Assembly: GCA_900319795.1 (NCBI GenBank)
Contig: ONPU01000004.1
Coordinates: 48,848 to 112,847 of the forward strand
Length of the DNA stretch: 64,000 nt
DNA from: an uncultured Eubacteriales bacterium
GTDB taxonomy: Bacteria > Bacillota > Clostridia > Lachnospirales > Lachnospiraceae
Direction of reading: 5' to 3'
Shown: positions 24,539-34,308 of the stretch, one piece after another
How positions within the stretch are numbered: position 1 is the first letter of the stretch
Layout of the letters: every line of letters begins with the position of its first letter
Program-made: the position numbers and the translations under genes
The notes under the pieces: model-generated
What the model saw: only the letters and a program-made list of their open reading frames with translations
Databases searched by the model: none
What the model was told of the DNA's origin: nothing

Positions 24539-27500
24539 TTACACTTTCTCTACACCCAGTGTGACTTCTTCGCCGTTGATCTTCCATACTTTGGAAAATG
24601 CCGCATCATTTTCAGTATCAATCGCGTCCGCAAGCACATCGCGGCAAATGCTTTTCCCGTTGCGTTCCGCGATCTCACGGAGTTTTTCATTGTTCTTAAG
24701 CGACACGCGGATCCGGTCCATGACCTCGAAACCGGCTTCTTTACGCATCGTCTGGATCTTGCTGACCAGCTCACGCACAAAGCCTTCTTCGAGAAGTTCC
24801 GGGCTTAAGTTCTTGTCGAGAACGACCGTGACTTTTCCGTCTGACTGAGCGGTATAGCCTTCGACCTGCTTGGCCTCGATGAGGAGGTCGTCCTTCGTCA
24901 GATCGACATTTCCGTTCGGCGTTTCAACCGTATAGACGCCGTTTGCCTTCAGCTCAGCCACAATCGTGTCTCCGTCAGCCTTGGCCAAAGCTGCGCGGAC
25001 CGGGCCGATCTTGTCGCCGCCGTGGTTGGCGCGGATCGCGTTGAAGTTCGGTTTGACGATATTGCCGGAGTAGGCGCTTACGTCGTCTCTCATTTCCAGA
25101 GATTTGACGTTCAGTTCGTCGAGAATGATCTCCCTGTAGAATTCCGGAATCTCATACGGCGCGTTGACGAACATCGTGCCGATCGGCTGGCGGTTCTTGA
25201 TGCCGCTTTCGTTTCTCGCGGCACGGCCGAGCACGACGATCTGAAGCACGTGGTCCATATGCTCCTCGAGTTCCTTATCGATCAGAGATTCATTTGCCAC
25301 CGGATAATCCGTAAGGTGGATCGACTCCGGAGCCGACGGATCAATCGAACGCACAAGATTCTGGTAGATCTCTTCCGTCATGAACGGAATGATCGGCGCC
25401 GCAAGCTGGCACACTGTCGTAAGGCAGGTGTAGAGCGTCATATAGGCGTTGATCTTATCCTGTTCCATGCCATGGGCCCAGAAACGGCTGCGGCAGCGAC
25501 GGACATACCAGTTGCTCAGGTCATCCACAAATGCCTGCAGTGCCTTGCCCGCCTCAGTTACATGATAGGAGGCGAACTGGCCGTCGACTTCGCGGATCGT
25601 CGAATTCAGCTTGCTGAGGATCCAGCGGTCCATGACCGAAAGCGAATCTTTGTCCAGCTTGTATTTTGTCGCGTCGAAGTCGTCAATATTGGCATAGAGC
25701 ACATAGAATGCATATGTATTCCAAAGAGTTCCGAGGAACTTTCTCTGGCCTTCCATAACCGCTTTGCCATAGAAACGGCTCGGCAGCCACGGAGCCGAAT
25801 TGACCGTGAAATACCAGCGGATCGCGTCCGCGCCGTATGTCGCGAGCGCCTCCATCGGATTGACCGCGTTGCCTTTGGACTTGCTCATCTTCTGGCCGTT
25901 TTCGTCCTGGACGAGGCCCAAGATGATGCAGTTCTTGAAGCAGGGCTCATTGAAGAGCAGCGTCGAGATCGCGTGCAGCGAATAGAACCACCCGCGCGTC
26001 TGGTCAACCGCTTCGGAAATGAAGCTCGCCGGGAAATTCTTCTCGAAAAGCTCCTTATTTTCAAATGGATAATGATACTGCGCAAACGGCATGGAGCCGC
26101 TGTCGAACCAGCAGTCAATGACTTCCGGAACACGGCGCATCGTTTTTCCGCAGTGCGGGCAGGTGATCGTCACCTGATCCACATACGGCTTGTGAAGTTC
26201 GATCTCCTCCGGGCAGTTGTCGCCCTTTTCGCGGAGTTCCGCCTTGGATCCGATCGACATTTTCTCACCGCAGCCTTCACAGACCCAGATATTGAGCGGG
26301 GTGCCCCAGTAGCGGTTTCTGGAAAGCGCCCAGTCCTGGACATTTTCCAGCCAGTCGCCGAAGCGGCCCTTGCCGATGGATTCCGGAATCCAGTTGATCT
26401 TCGCGTTGTTGCGCACAAGGTCATCCCTGACGGCGGTCATCTTGATAAACCAGGATTCACGCGCGTAATAGAGAAGCGGCGTGCTGCAGCGCCAGCAGTA
26501 CGGATAGTCATGCTCGAATTTCGGCGCGGAGAAAAGAAGACCTCTCGCGTCGAGTTCCTTGATGACCTCGGGATCCGCGCTAACCGCGCCTTCGGCGATT
26601 TCCTTCTCCGACGGCTTTGCCCTCATTCCGGCAAATGGCGTCTCTTCCGTCATCTCGCCCTTCTCATTGACAAATTTCACGAGCGGGATGTTGTATTTTT
26701 TTCCGATCCGGGAGTCGTCTTCACCGAATGCCGGAGCGATATGAACAATTCCGGTACCGTCCGTCATTGTGACGTAGTCGTCGCAGGTGACGAAGAACGC
26801 GTGTCCGTGAAGCTGTTCGACTCTGTCGCCGGCGCATTTGTAAAGCGGTTCGTACTCGGCGTACTCGAGCTCATTTCCGGAAAAACGCTCCAGAATTTCG
26901 GCTTCCTCACCGAGGACATTTTCCACAAGCGCCGCGGCCATAATATAGGTATAGCCGTCCGCGCGTACCTTTACGTACTCGTCTTCCGGGTTGACGCAAA
27001 GCGCCACGTTGGAAGCCAGCGTCCAGGGAGTCGTCGTCCACGCGAGGAAGTAGATCTCTTCGTCCGCGCCCGGAATCGGCAGACTTACTTTGGTTTCGGG
27101 ATTATATCTTGTATTCTTCGCGCGGAAGCGGACAACCGCCGAGCGCTCCTTCACGGTCTTGTAGCCCTGCGCTACTTCGTGAGAGGAAAGCGGCGTTCCG
27201 CAGCGCGGACAGTAAGGCACGACCTTGTAGCCTTCATAGAGCAGGTCCTTGTTGAAGATCTGCTGCAGTGCCCACCATTCGGATTCGATGAAATCATCAT
27301 GATAAGTGACATAGGGATCATCCATATCCGCCCAAAACCCGACGACATCGGAGAACTCTCTCCACATGCCCTCATACTTCCATACGGATTCCTTGCACTT
27401 GTTGATAAACGGCTCGACCCCGTATGCTTCGATCTGTTCTTTTCCGTCAAGACCCAGAAGCTTCTCCACTTCGATCTCGACAGGAAGACCGTGTGTATCC

Positions 27501-27754
27501 CAGCCGGCCTTTCTCGGAACCTGTTCCCCCTTCATCGCATGATACCGGGGAATGGTATCCTTGATCACACGCGTCAGCACATGACCGATATGCGGCTTGC
27601 CGTTCGCAGTCGGCGGTCCGTCATAGAACATATAAGTCGGTCCGCCCTCTCGTTTCGCGATACTCTTCCGGAAGATGTCATTCTCTTTCCAGAACCGGAC
27701 CGTCTCTTTCTCGCGGTCCACAAAATTCATGTCTGTGTCTACTTTTTTGTACAT
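24539..27754 (-). CDS. ileS: Isoleucyl-tRNA synthetase, long (type 2-like) form
   Basis: 1071 residues. It has the HIGH motif in GKPHIGHVLTR (about 52-62), the editing domain with TWTLASNVALCVNPEDEY, zinc-type pairs in CEGCGEKM and CPHCGKTM, and the KMSKS loop in GQKMSKSKGNAVNP. The length exceeds the roughly 930 residues of the common bacterial enzyme and fits the eukaryote-like IleRS2 class, some of which resist mupirocin. The ATG at 27754 follows GGGGG by 5 bases. No T-box leader was found upstream, although Firmicute ileS genes often have one. Confidence 0.95.
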   Translation of the reverse strand: MYKKVDTDMNFVDREKETVRFWKENDIFRKSIAKREGGPTYMFYDGPPTANGKPHIGHVLTRVIKDTIPRYHAMKGEQVPRKAGWDTHGLPVEIEVEKLLGLDGKEQIEAYGVEPFINKCKESVWKYEGMWREFSDVVGFWADMDDPYVTYHDDFIESEWWALQQIFNKDLLYEGYKVVPYCPRCGTPLSSHEVAQGYKTVKERSAVVRFRAKNTRYNPETKVSLPIPGADEEIYFLAWTTTPWTLASNVALCVNPEDEYVKVRADGYTYIMAAALVENVLGEEAEILERFSGNELEYAEYEPLYKCAGDRVEQLHGHAFFVTCDDYVTMTDGTGIVHIAPAFGEDDSRIGKKYNIPLVKFVNEKGEMTEETPFAGMRAKPSEKEIAEGAVSADPEVIKELDARGLLFSAPKFEHDYPYCWRCSTPLLYYARESWFIKMTAVRDDLVRNNAKINWIPESIGKGRFGDWLENVQDWALSRNRYWGTPLNIWVCEGCGEKMSIGSKAELREKGDNCPEEIELHKPYVDQVTITCPHCGKTMRRVPEVIDCWFDSGSMPFAQYHYPFENKELFEKNFPASFISEAVDQTRGWFYSLHAISTLLFNEPCFKNCIILGLVQDENGQKMSKSKGNAVNPMEALATYGADAIRWYFTVNSAPWLPSRFYGKAVMEGQRKFLGTLWNTYAFYVLYANIDDFDATKYKLDKDSLSVMDRWILSKLNSTIREVDGQFASYHVTEAGKALQAFVDDLSNWYVRRCRSRFWAHGMEQDKINAYMTLYTCLTTVCQLAAPIIPFMTEEIYQNLVRSIDPSAPESIHLTDYPVANESLIDKELEEHMDHVLQIVVLGRAARNESGIKNRQPIGTMFVNAPYEIPEFYREIILDELNVKSLEMRDDVSAYSGNIVKPNFNAIRANHGGDKIGPVRAALAKADGDTIVAELKANGVYTVETPNGNVDLTKDDLLIEAKQVEGYTAQSDGKVTVVLDKNLSPELLEEGFVRELVSKIQTMRKEAGFEVMDRIRVSLKNNEKLREIAERNGKSICRDVLADAIDTENDAAFSKVWKINGEEVTLGVEKV

Positions 27755-27917
27755 ATTGCCCCCAGTGTTCTCGTTGCCAGGTGTGCAGCTTGATTTCGCG
27801 CCCCCTTGTTTTCATCCGGACGCGCGATATTTCATTTTAGCCAAAATCCGCTGCAGGTGTCAAGTTTACGCGCCTTCTCCAACCTTCTGTTAAGCAATTT
27901 AAGGAAATATGCACCAA

Positions 27918-27982
27918 TGCACCACCGGGGTCAGGCACCTTTGGTGCAAACTGCACCACAGGGGCCTGGCACCTGTGGTGCA
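27918..27982. repeat. Double TGCACCA/TGGTGCA palindrome
   Basis: Two adjacent 31-bp inverted repeats (27918-27948 and 27952-27982). Each has TGCACCA at the left end, TGGTGCA at the right end, and a GGGGxCxGGCACC core. This is a second REP-like family, distinct from the GGGGACAGTCCC one but alike in design. Confidence 0.75.
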
Positions 27983-27996
27983 GTGCCGGCGAAAAA

Positions 27997-28032
27997 AAAG
28001 ACAAGGACGGCATTTTATGCGTCCTTGTCTTT
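27997..28032 (-). terminator. Terminator after the cell-wall hydrolase gene
   Basis: A 13-bp stem AAAGACAAGGACG / CGTCCTTGTCTTT with a 10-base loop, followed on the minus strand by a run of T. It lies 24 bases past the stop codon. Confidence 0.85.
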
Positions 28033-28056
28033 GTGATTTACTCAGGTTCGTATGGT

Positions 28057-31000
28057 TTACGAATTGTAATAGTAGTTAATGCCGATCTGTTTGCTCGGGC
28101 CCTCCGCCGGCTTCGTCTCACTTAAGGAGTCGCAGTCGGTGTTGCGGATTCCATTGTTCAGGCAGTCATCGCAGGCACGGATAACGAAATCAGGCACATT
28201 GCCCTTCAGGCGGTTTCTGTAGTGGCCGCTCGGGTCGACGTCGGATGAATAACGGTACTGGCTTTCCGCTGTCAGCTGTGAAAGTGCCGTCGTTCCGAAT
28301 CCGCCGTAGTTCTTGTCCGCGCGGTTCATGGCTGTACTGATGACCGCCAGAGCTCCGTCATAGCTTGTGTCGTCCTCTTCCGCGACGATCGCGTAAATCA
28401 GCTGCTTCTGCTCCATCGTATAGTAAGTGGAGTCTGCTGTGTCGGCAACCTCGCCGTCCGGGACCTCTTCTCCGATGTCCTCGCCTTCGCTGACTTCGTA
28501 GCCGATCTCGCCTTCCTCTACTTCATAGCCGATTTCGCCTTCTTCCGCTTCGACGACTTCACTTCCGTCTTCCGGCTCTTCTGCCGGTTCCGCTTCGGAA
28601 TCGTCTTTGACTTCTTCAGCAGGTTCCTCTTCGACTGCCACTTCCGTTCCGACTTCGACTTCTTCCACTACTTCCGGTTCGTAGTATTCCGCAGCAGGAA
28701 CATCCTCAGCCGGAATGCCGGTCTTTACGGAATCTTCATCCGCTTCTGCTTCTTCGGCTACTTCGACTGCTCCGTCCTCAACTGCCTCGCTGTCGGCCGT
28801 TTCCTCTTCAGCATCCTTGCTCTCAGATGCCTCAGCCTCCGGAACTTCCTCAGCAGCATCGCTGCCGGCCGGCTCTTCGGCTGCTTCCGCTTCCGAAGAA
28901 GCCTCTGCCTCACCTTCAGCCGCCTGCTCAGCGGAGTCTTCTCCCTCAGCCGGCTCACCTTCCGGAACCGTGTCATCGACTGGCACTTCGCCATCCGGAA
29001 TCATACCGTCCTCAGGCACTTCGCCGTCCGGAATCTCAGCATCCGGGACTTCTGCATCCGGAACCTCGGCATCCGGAACTTCCGCATCAGGAACTTCACC
29101 CTCCGGAACTTCTCCGTCAACCGGTTCTGTATTGTTTTCAGGTACCACAGCCTCTGTATCAGCCGGTACCGGATTCTCTGTGTTGGTTTCGGCGTTTTCA
29201 GCCGCGGCGTCTTTCGCGTCTTCCGCCTTCTTCTCTTCCTCGTCTTCGGTCTGTTCGTCGAAGCGGGTCAGATTGTATTTGTCGATCAGGTTCTTGATAT
29301 TGGACTGATAAGCCGGATCCGACGCATAGCCTTTCAGGCCGATGCCGATGACCTTGTCCACATCGTTCTCGCCCGCGAGCTGCGGGTTGAGGCTGATCTT
29401 AAATGCGGCATAGTCCTCCATGCAGTCTTCTACGCAGTCATAGAGACGCATGGATTCAAATCCGTACTCAATGCCTCCGTTGCGATACTGCGGAACCATA
29501 CGCGTGGCGGATCTTCCGTTCCACGGACTCGTCCACTGGGAATTGTTCAGCTCGGCGTTCATGCCGAGAACGTTATTGTCGGAAGCAAGGATACCTGCGC
29601 CGTTGCCCGGGAAGGACAGCCATCCGGTTTCGTTGATCGCCTGCGCGATAATGACCGAACGGGCAAATCCGTAAGATTCGTATTCTCTTTCGGAAGCCGC
29701 GGCGAGAGCGTTAATAATCTGCTCCTGCGCGTCCGCGTCGCCCTGGAATGCCTTCAGGCCGACTGCCTGCAGATCCGCTGCCTGCAGAGAAGTCGAGCTT
29801 GCTTCCACGCCTTCCATATCTTCAAGTTCGCTGAGATCGACGCCGGCGCTTTCCGCGATCGTGCGGTCATCGGCGATATAACGGCAGGCCCAGCAGACCT
29901 TGCTGTAGTCGACGTCATAGATCACGCAGCCCGTAGTGGAGGAGCTTTCATTGATGACCTTGCCGTCTCCGATATACATCATAACGTGGTAGACGACACC
30001 GTTTCTCGCGTAGAACAGAAGGTCGCCCGGAAGCGCTTCCTGCGCCGGAATCTTCACGCCGACTTCGGCCTGCTCATAGGAGCAGCGCGGAAGGGAGATT
30101 CCGAACTGGGCATAAACCTGCTGTGTAAAACCGGAACAGTCAGCGCCCGTAGACAGGGAGTCGCCGCCCCATACATAGGGAAGGCCGAGGAACTGCTCCG
30201 CGAAATCGAGCATCGCCTGGCGGTCCGCATTGGCGCTGCCAAGCTGATTCACGATCGAATTCACTTCTTTGGTTGTATTCAGAGTGTGGCGGAATGCCGT
30301 ATTTTCAAGAGGATCCACCTCCTGATCGGCAGTGACGAGATTTTCCTCGCCGATCTCTTCCGCGCGCGCCTCAGCCGGCTCGCCGATATCCAGGATGTCA
30401 CGGAATACAAATCCGCGGACCTCGCCGGACTCTACGAAGATCCAGTCTTTTCCGTCGTCTTCAAGCACGTAGCAGACGCCGTCTTTATCCAGTTTACCGA
30501 CAATCCTGTCGTCCAGGGAGCCGCCTTCGCGGATATTGATCGTCACGCCCGTACGCGGCATCGCGTAGACTTTACCGACCTGTTTGAAACCGATATTAAG
30601 CGCAAGTCTCTTCTGCGCTTCCGTTATAAAATAGGAACCGGTGTAATAATCTCTGTTGGAAAATGCGTACCCGTAGCTTCTCGCCACAATACCGGCCGCC
30701 TCTTCTTCCGCTTCCTTACGCGCTCTCGCTTCCATGGCATTGGCAGCCTGGATTCTCTTGGCGTCCTCGGCGGAATTGACGATCACGTTCGACGATTTGG
30801 AGGAACTGCTCGCGCTGACCAGCGACTGGCCGATTCCGGAATCCTCTTCTTCGTCCATGGAAGCAATTCCTTCCTTCGCTTCTACGGCCGAATAGTCCAG
30901 ATCGTCCGCTTCTTCCGTCTCTTCGGGAGTTTCTGTCGGAGCAGCGTTTTCTCCGGACCCCGTTTCGGGCAAACTCGGAGTGCCCGGGTCTGTTGTTGCA

Positions 31001-31530
31001 CCCGTGGCGCTTTCGGAACTTCCCTCTGAAGTTCCGCCCTGAGACTCACTTCCTGAACCGGAAGCCTCGCCTGATGAAGATGCTCCCTGGCTTTCATCTC
31101 CGGAAGACTCCGATCCCGAAGACTCAGATCCTGAGGATTCCGATCCCGAAGACTCCGAACCCGAAGATTCCGAGCCTGAAGATTCCGACCCCGAAGACTC
31201 AGATCCTGAAGATCCCTGTTCCGAACCCGAAGATTCCGATCCCGAAGCCCCCTGCTCCGATCCGGAAGACTCAGATCCCGAAGATCCCTGTTCCGAACCC
31301 GAAGATTCCGATCCCGAAGCCCCCTGCTCCGATCCGGAAGACTCAGATCCTGAGGATCCCTGTTCCGAGCCGCCTTCCTCAGCACCCGCAGCTGCTTTGG
31401 ACGCCCCTTCGATAGAATCTGTCTCGGCAGCAAAAACCGGCAGCGCACTCCCGGCCACGGATGTTGTAGTCATCCCGCCGATCAGAATGCCCGCCAGCAA
31501 TTTGTTCACGATTTGATTCCTTTTTTTCAC
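28057..31530 (-). CDS. Secreted multidomain peptidoglycan hydrolase (SH3, NlpC/P60, glucosaminidase, SleB-like)
   Basis: 1157 residues from GTG at 31530, which follows AAGGAAG by 9 bases. The longer reading begins with TTG without a ribosome site. A signal peptide (basic start, LLAGILIGGMTTTSVAGSA, cut near VFAAE) leads to a Ser/Gly/Glu repeat (about 47-163, GSESSGSEQG units). An SH3b domain (about 323-380, VTINIREGGSLDDRIVGKL) follows. Next is NlpC/P60 (about 437-553) with Cys in GADCSGFTQQVY and His in YHVMMYIGDG. A glucosaminidase-like domain (about 610-753, AQAINETGWLS) comes after that. A long acidic stretch with PDAEV repeats leads to a C-terminal cell-wall hydrolase domain (about 1037-1150, IYAIVAEEDDTSYDGALAV). 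It probably cuts both glycan and peptide parts of the wall. Confidence 0.88.
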   Translation of the reverse strand: MKKRNQIVNKLLAGILIGGMTTTSVAGSALPVFAAETDSIEGASKAAAGAEEGGSEQGSSGSESSGSEQGASGSESSGSEQGSSGSESSGSEQGASGSESSGSEQGSSGSESSGSESSGSESSGSESSGSESSGSESSGSESSGDESQGASSSGEASGSGSESQGGTSEGSSESATGATTDPGTPSLPETGSGENAAPTETPEETEEADDLDYSAVEAKEGIASMDEEEDSGIGQSLVSASSSSKSSNVIVNSAEDAKRIQAANAMEARARKEAEEEAAGIVARSYGYAFSNRDYYTGSYFITEAQKRLALNIGFKQVGKVYAMPRTGVTINIREGGSLDDRIVGKLDKDGVCYVLEDDGKDWIFVESGEVRGFVFRDILDIGEPAEARAEEIGEENLVTADQEVDPLENTAFRHTLNTTKEVNSIVNQLGSANADRQAMLDFAEQFLGLPYVWGGDSLSTGADCSGFTQQVYAQFGISLPRCSYEQAEVGVKIPAQEALPGDLLFYARNGVVYHVMMYIGDGKVINESSSTTGCVIYDVDYSKVCWACRYIADDRTIAESAGVDLSELEDMEGVEASSTSLQAADLQAVGLKAFQGDADAQEQIINALAAASEREYESYGFARSVIIAQAINETGWLSFPGNGAGILASDNNVLGMNAELNNSQWTSPWNGRSATRMVPQYRNGGIEYGFESMRLYDCVEDCMEDYAAFKISLNPQLAGENDVDKVIGIGLKGYASDPAYQSNIKNLIDKYNLTRFDEQTEDEEEKKAEDAKDAAAENAETNTENPVPADTEAVVPENNTEPVDGEVPEGEVPDAEVPDAEVPDAEVPDAEIPDGEVPEDGMIPDGEVPVDDTVPEGEPAEGEDSAEQAAEGEAEASSEAEAAEEPAGSDAAEEVPEAEASESKDAEEETADSEAVEDGAVEVAEEAEADEDSVKTGIPAEDVPAAEYYEPEVVEEVEVGTEVAVEEEPAEEVKDDSEAEPAEEPEDGSEVVEAEEGEIGYEVEEGEIGYEVSEGEDIGEEVPDGEVADTADSTYYTMEQKQLIYAIVAEEDDTSYDGALAVISTAMNRADKNYGGFGTTALSQLTAESQYRYSSDVDPSGHYRNRLKGNVPDFVIRACDDCLNNGIRNTDCDSLSETKPAEGPSKQIGINYYYNS

Positions 31531-31692
31531 CTTCTTACACTTCCTTCCCCTGGAAAAGCGTTCGTCTATAACCCCCTGACGAAAGCTTCTGATCTCAGAA
31601 ATCAAATATACAAGCTATCGCCCCTTCTCCCCTGAGAGAGCCGGCCACAGCTTGTTTCATATTTATTAAGAAATCTTTACAGACTCTTTTGT

Positions 31693-31722
31693 AGTATAGC
31701 ACCAGAAAAGTCTTCATGTAAA
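31693..31722 (-). promoter_or_regulatory. Promoter of the cell-wall hydrolase gene
   Basis: Minus strand TTTACA (31717-31722), 18-base spacer, TATACT (31693-31698), giving a leader of about 150 bases. The rest of the 322-base gap up to 31852 shows nothing else. Confidence 0.6.
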
Positions 31723-31852
31723 GTTATATCACAAGTGTTTTCAAAAATGTATGAAACTTTTTATCATTTTCCATACATTTCGTCCACTTTTCATCCACGG
31801 GATAACCACCACGCACGCAGGCCGCATCCACTGCGCATCGTTTCAGGGCATT

Positions 31853-32800
31853 TCAGGACCTTTTCGCCCTCCGTTTGACCCTCAGGGCCGCCGCGCGCAT
31901 TTTCAGTTTCTCAAGATCCTCCTCGCTGATCTGCTTCGTCGTGCGAATCGCGTAATAGCGCCCGTCATGCGTCTCGCGGACCCGCACCTTGCTTTTGATA
32001 TAGCCATGCTCCGGACAGATCCCGCACCCGATACGATTCCGGCCGCCGCCGTCCGAGAAATACCGAAGGGCCCGCTTCGTCTTCCTGCCGCACTCCGTGC
32101 AGTAGATCGCGTTGACCGTACGGTCCTCCATCACAGCTTCTTTCGTGCCGAAAGACTTGGAAATGAACTTGTGATACCCCGGATAGACCAGATAGACCTC
32201 CTCTTTCCGCGTACGCGGAACCGAGAAACAGTCGATGGAGAAATCCGTGCGGATCGTTTCGTCCGGTATTTTGCGGAAGAGTTCCGCGGTATAGGCCGCG
32301 TCGTCTTTCGCCGTGTGAAATGCCATGTCCTCCGGAAGTCCCGCCATTTCCACGGCCGTCTTCAGCGAGCGTCTTATTTTCCTTGTTTCAAATGTAATCG
32401 CGAACAGCTTCTGCACGTCGCAGTAAATCACCGGTCCCTTAAGAAGCTCTTCCATTCCGTAGAAAAGCAGGTTCCGCTGAAGTTCCGTAAGATCGAGCGT
32501 GCCCCAGGTGCAGAAGACGGCTTCTTCACCGCACCATTTGAAAAATGATTCGGCCGCCTCCGGGAACGGAATGCCGTCCCGCAGTTCCTCCTCGCGGATC
32601 CCGATGACTTTTTTCGTCTGATAATGCAGTTTCTTATATACATAGGGACGGATCAGCGCGTCGAAACTGTCAATCGGCTCCTTCTGCTCATTCAGCTTCA
32701 CGGCGCCGATCTCCACGATCTCAAAAGGAAGGCGCGGGTTCTCCCACTCCTTCCCGTAAGGGCACTGATTCCATTCAAGATCAAAAACAATGTATGCCAT
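31853..32800 (-). CDS. DEDDh-type 3'-5' exonuclease
   Basis: 315 residues from the ATG at 32800. The exonuclease domain starts at once: YIVFDLEWNQ gives the Asp-x-Glu pair (residues 7 and 9), and FHTAKDDAAYTAELFRKIP supplies the His and later Asp residues. This resembles the KapD/ERI-1-like group acting on RNA or DNA 3' ends. The C-terminal part has a possible zinc pair (YCTECGRKTKRA) and CGICPEHG, and ends in a basic tail. The start lies 10 bases after the trkH stop, with a weak ribosome site, so translation may depend on trkH. The target is unknown. Confidence 0.82.
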   Translation of the reverse strand: MAYIVFDLEWNQCPYGKEWENPRLPFEIVEIGAVKLNEQKEPIDSFDALIRPYVYKKLHYQTKKVIGIREEELRDGIPFPEAAESFFKWCGEEAVFCTWGTLDLTELQRNLLFYGMEELLKGPVIYCDVQKLFAITFETRKIRRSLKTAVEMAGLPEDMAFHTAKDDAAYTAELFRKIPDETIRTDFSIDCFSVPRTRKEEVYLVYPGYHKFISKSFGTKEAVMEDRTVNAIYCTECGRKTKRALRYFSDGGGRNRIGCGICPEHGYIKSKVRVRETHDGRYYAIRTTKQISEEDLEKLKMRAAALRVKRRAKRS

Positions 32801-32810
32801 AAATGAATGA

Positions 32811-34283
32811 TTATCCGCGACGGTACGTAGCCGGTACAAAGAGAGCCAGAATCGGCAGAATCTCCAGACGTCCGGCCAGCATGTCGACCGACATTATAAT
32901 CTTTGAAAAATTACTGTAAGCTCCGTAGTTCTGTGTCGCTCCGACCGCGTCAAAGCCGGGGCCGATATTATTGAACGTCGCCATGATGGCGGAGAAGTTC
33001 GTCGTCAGCGAGAAATTCGCTCTGTCAGCCGAAACAAGCAGGAAGCTCACCACTACGATGAGGACATACGCTGCCAGATAGCTGTTGACGTTGGCCAGCG
33101 TCTGCTCCGGCACGCGGGAACCGCTCATGCGGATGATCCGGACCTCGTTCGGATGGAAGGTCTGATGCAGGTTTCTCTGAACGCTCTTAAAAAGAAGCAG
33201 CACACGTGAAACCTTGATTCCGCCGCCGGTCGATCCGGCACTGGCACCGACGAACATGAGGCACAAAAGGATGGCTTTCGACAGACTCGGCCACAGGTCG
33301 AAGTCCACGGTCGAATAACCGGTCGTCGTCACGATCGAAGCCACCTGGAACGCGGCATGGTGAATCGATCCGGCGAGATTTTCGGTATCGATGGTCCGGC
33401 CAAGTACATTGACGGTAATCGCCACAATTGCCAGCAGTACAATTCCGAGGTACAGTCTCAGTTCTTCGTCGCCGAAGACATTTTTCAGCTGCTTCATAAG
33501 CAGGTAATAGTACATCGAAAAATTCACGCCGAAGAGCAGCATGAAGATGGTGGTAATCGTCTGCGCCGCGCCCGTATAGGTGGCACACCCCGAATTGAGA
33601 ACCGCGAATCCGCCGGTTCCCGCCGTTCCGAACGCGATGCAGAAAGCGTCGAATACGGGCATTCTCCCGATGACAATCAGGAGAAGAATGTCCAGTACGG
33701 TGAGCGCGCAGTACATTTTATAGAGGATAATAGCCGTGCTGCGCATTTTCGGAACCATCTTGCTGACGGAAGGTCCCGGCGACTCCGCCCTCAGGATATG
33801 GAGCATATAGCCGTCATTTTTCCCGTTTGTCGGAATGACCGCGAGGAAGAATACGAGCACGCCCATGCCTCCTACCCAGTGGCTGAAGCTGCGCCAGTAG
33901 AGGAGTCCGTGACCCAGCATTTCCACATCGGAGAGAACGGACGCCCCGGTGGTCGTAAAGCCGGATACGATTTCAAAAAACGCGTCAATATAGTTCGGCA
34001 TTCTGCCGGAAACCGTGAAGGGAATCGCGCCCACCAGCGACAGCACGATCCAGGCGAACCCGGTACACACAAGGCCTTCCCTGGCATAAAAACGCCGCTG
34101 CGCATGGCGTGTGAAAAATGCCATCAGTCCCGCCGCGATCAGCCCCGCCGCGATGGCGGCAACAAATCCCCTTATGGCAGGACCGTCGGATTCACCGAGA
34201 GCGATCAGCAGCGCCGGAAGCATGAAAGCCGCCTCTATTAAGAGGATCCAGGCCTGAATCCTCACCATGATTTTATAGTTCAC
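32811..34283 (-). CDS. trkH: Trk/Ktr potassium uptake system membrane subunit
   Basis: 490 residues, many membrane helices, with the four pore-loop repeats typical of TrkH/KtrB: FTTTGASVLSD, FGTAGTGGFAV, TTGYSTVDFDLWPS and FNNIGPGFDAVG. Each holds the selectivity-filter Gly. VGGMGVLVFFLAVIP is also characteristic. It imports K+ under control of the TrkA subunit encoded 25 bases upstream. The gene ends directly before the exonuclease gene. Confidence 0.94.
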   Translation of the reverse strand: MNYKIMVRIQAWILLIEAAFMLPALLIALGESDGPAIRGFVAAIAAGLIAAGLMAFFTRHAQRRFYAREGLVCTGFAWIVLSLVGAIPFTVSGRMPNYIDAFFEIVSGFTTTGASVLSDVEMLGHGLLYWRSFSHWVGGMGVLVFFLAVIPTNGKNDGYMLHILRAESPGPSVSKMVPKMRSTAIILYKMYCALTVLDILLLIVIGRMPVFDAFCIAFGTAGTGGFAVLNSGCATYTGAAQTITTIFMLLFGVNFSMYYYLLMKQLKNVFGDEELRLYLGIVLLAIVAITVNVLGRTIDTENLAGSIHHAAFQVASIVTTTGYSTVDFDLWPSLSKAILLCLMFVGASAGSTGGGIKVSRVLLLFKSVQRNLHQTFHPNEVRIIRMSGSRVPEQTLANVNSYLAAYVLIVVVSFLLVSADRANFSLTTNFSAIMATFNNIGPGFDAVGATQNYGAYSNFSKIIMSVDMLAGRLEILPILALFVPATYRRG

Positions 34284-34308
34284 AACTGCTCCTTTTTCTT
34301 AAAGCTCG

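Larger units (their letters stand above)
27755..28056. other. Intergenic region upstream of ileS
   Basis: 302 bases without a gene. It holds a pair of GGTGCA palindromes and a terminator, listed separately. No T-box motif or clear ileS promoter was seen. Confidence 0.6.

Noticed and set aside
25022-27793. 923-codon plus-strand frame opposite ileS
   Set aside because: It lies fully antisense to a clear synthetase gene. It is rich in Arg/His/Val from reverse-frame reading of high-GC codons, shows no domain, and has no ribosome site.
27755-28056. T-box leader for ileS
   Set aside because: No GGGTGG-x-ACCGCG-type sequence occurs on the minus strand; the region holds palindromes and the terminator of the upstream gene.
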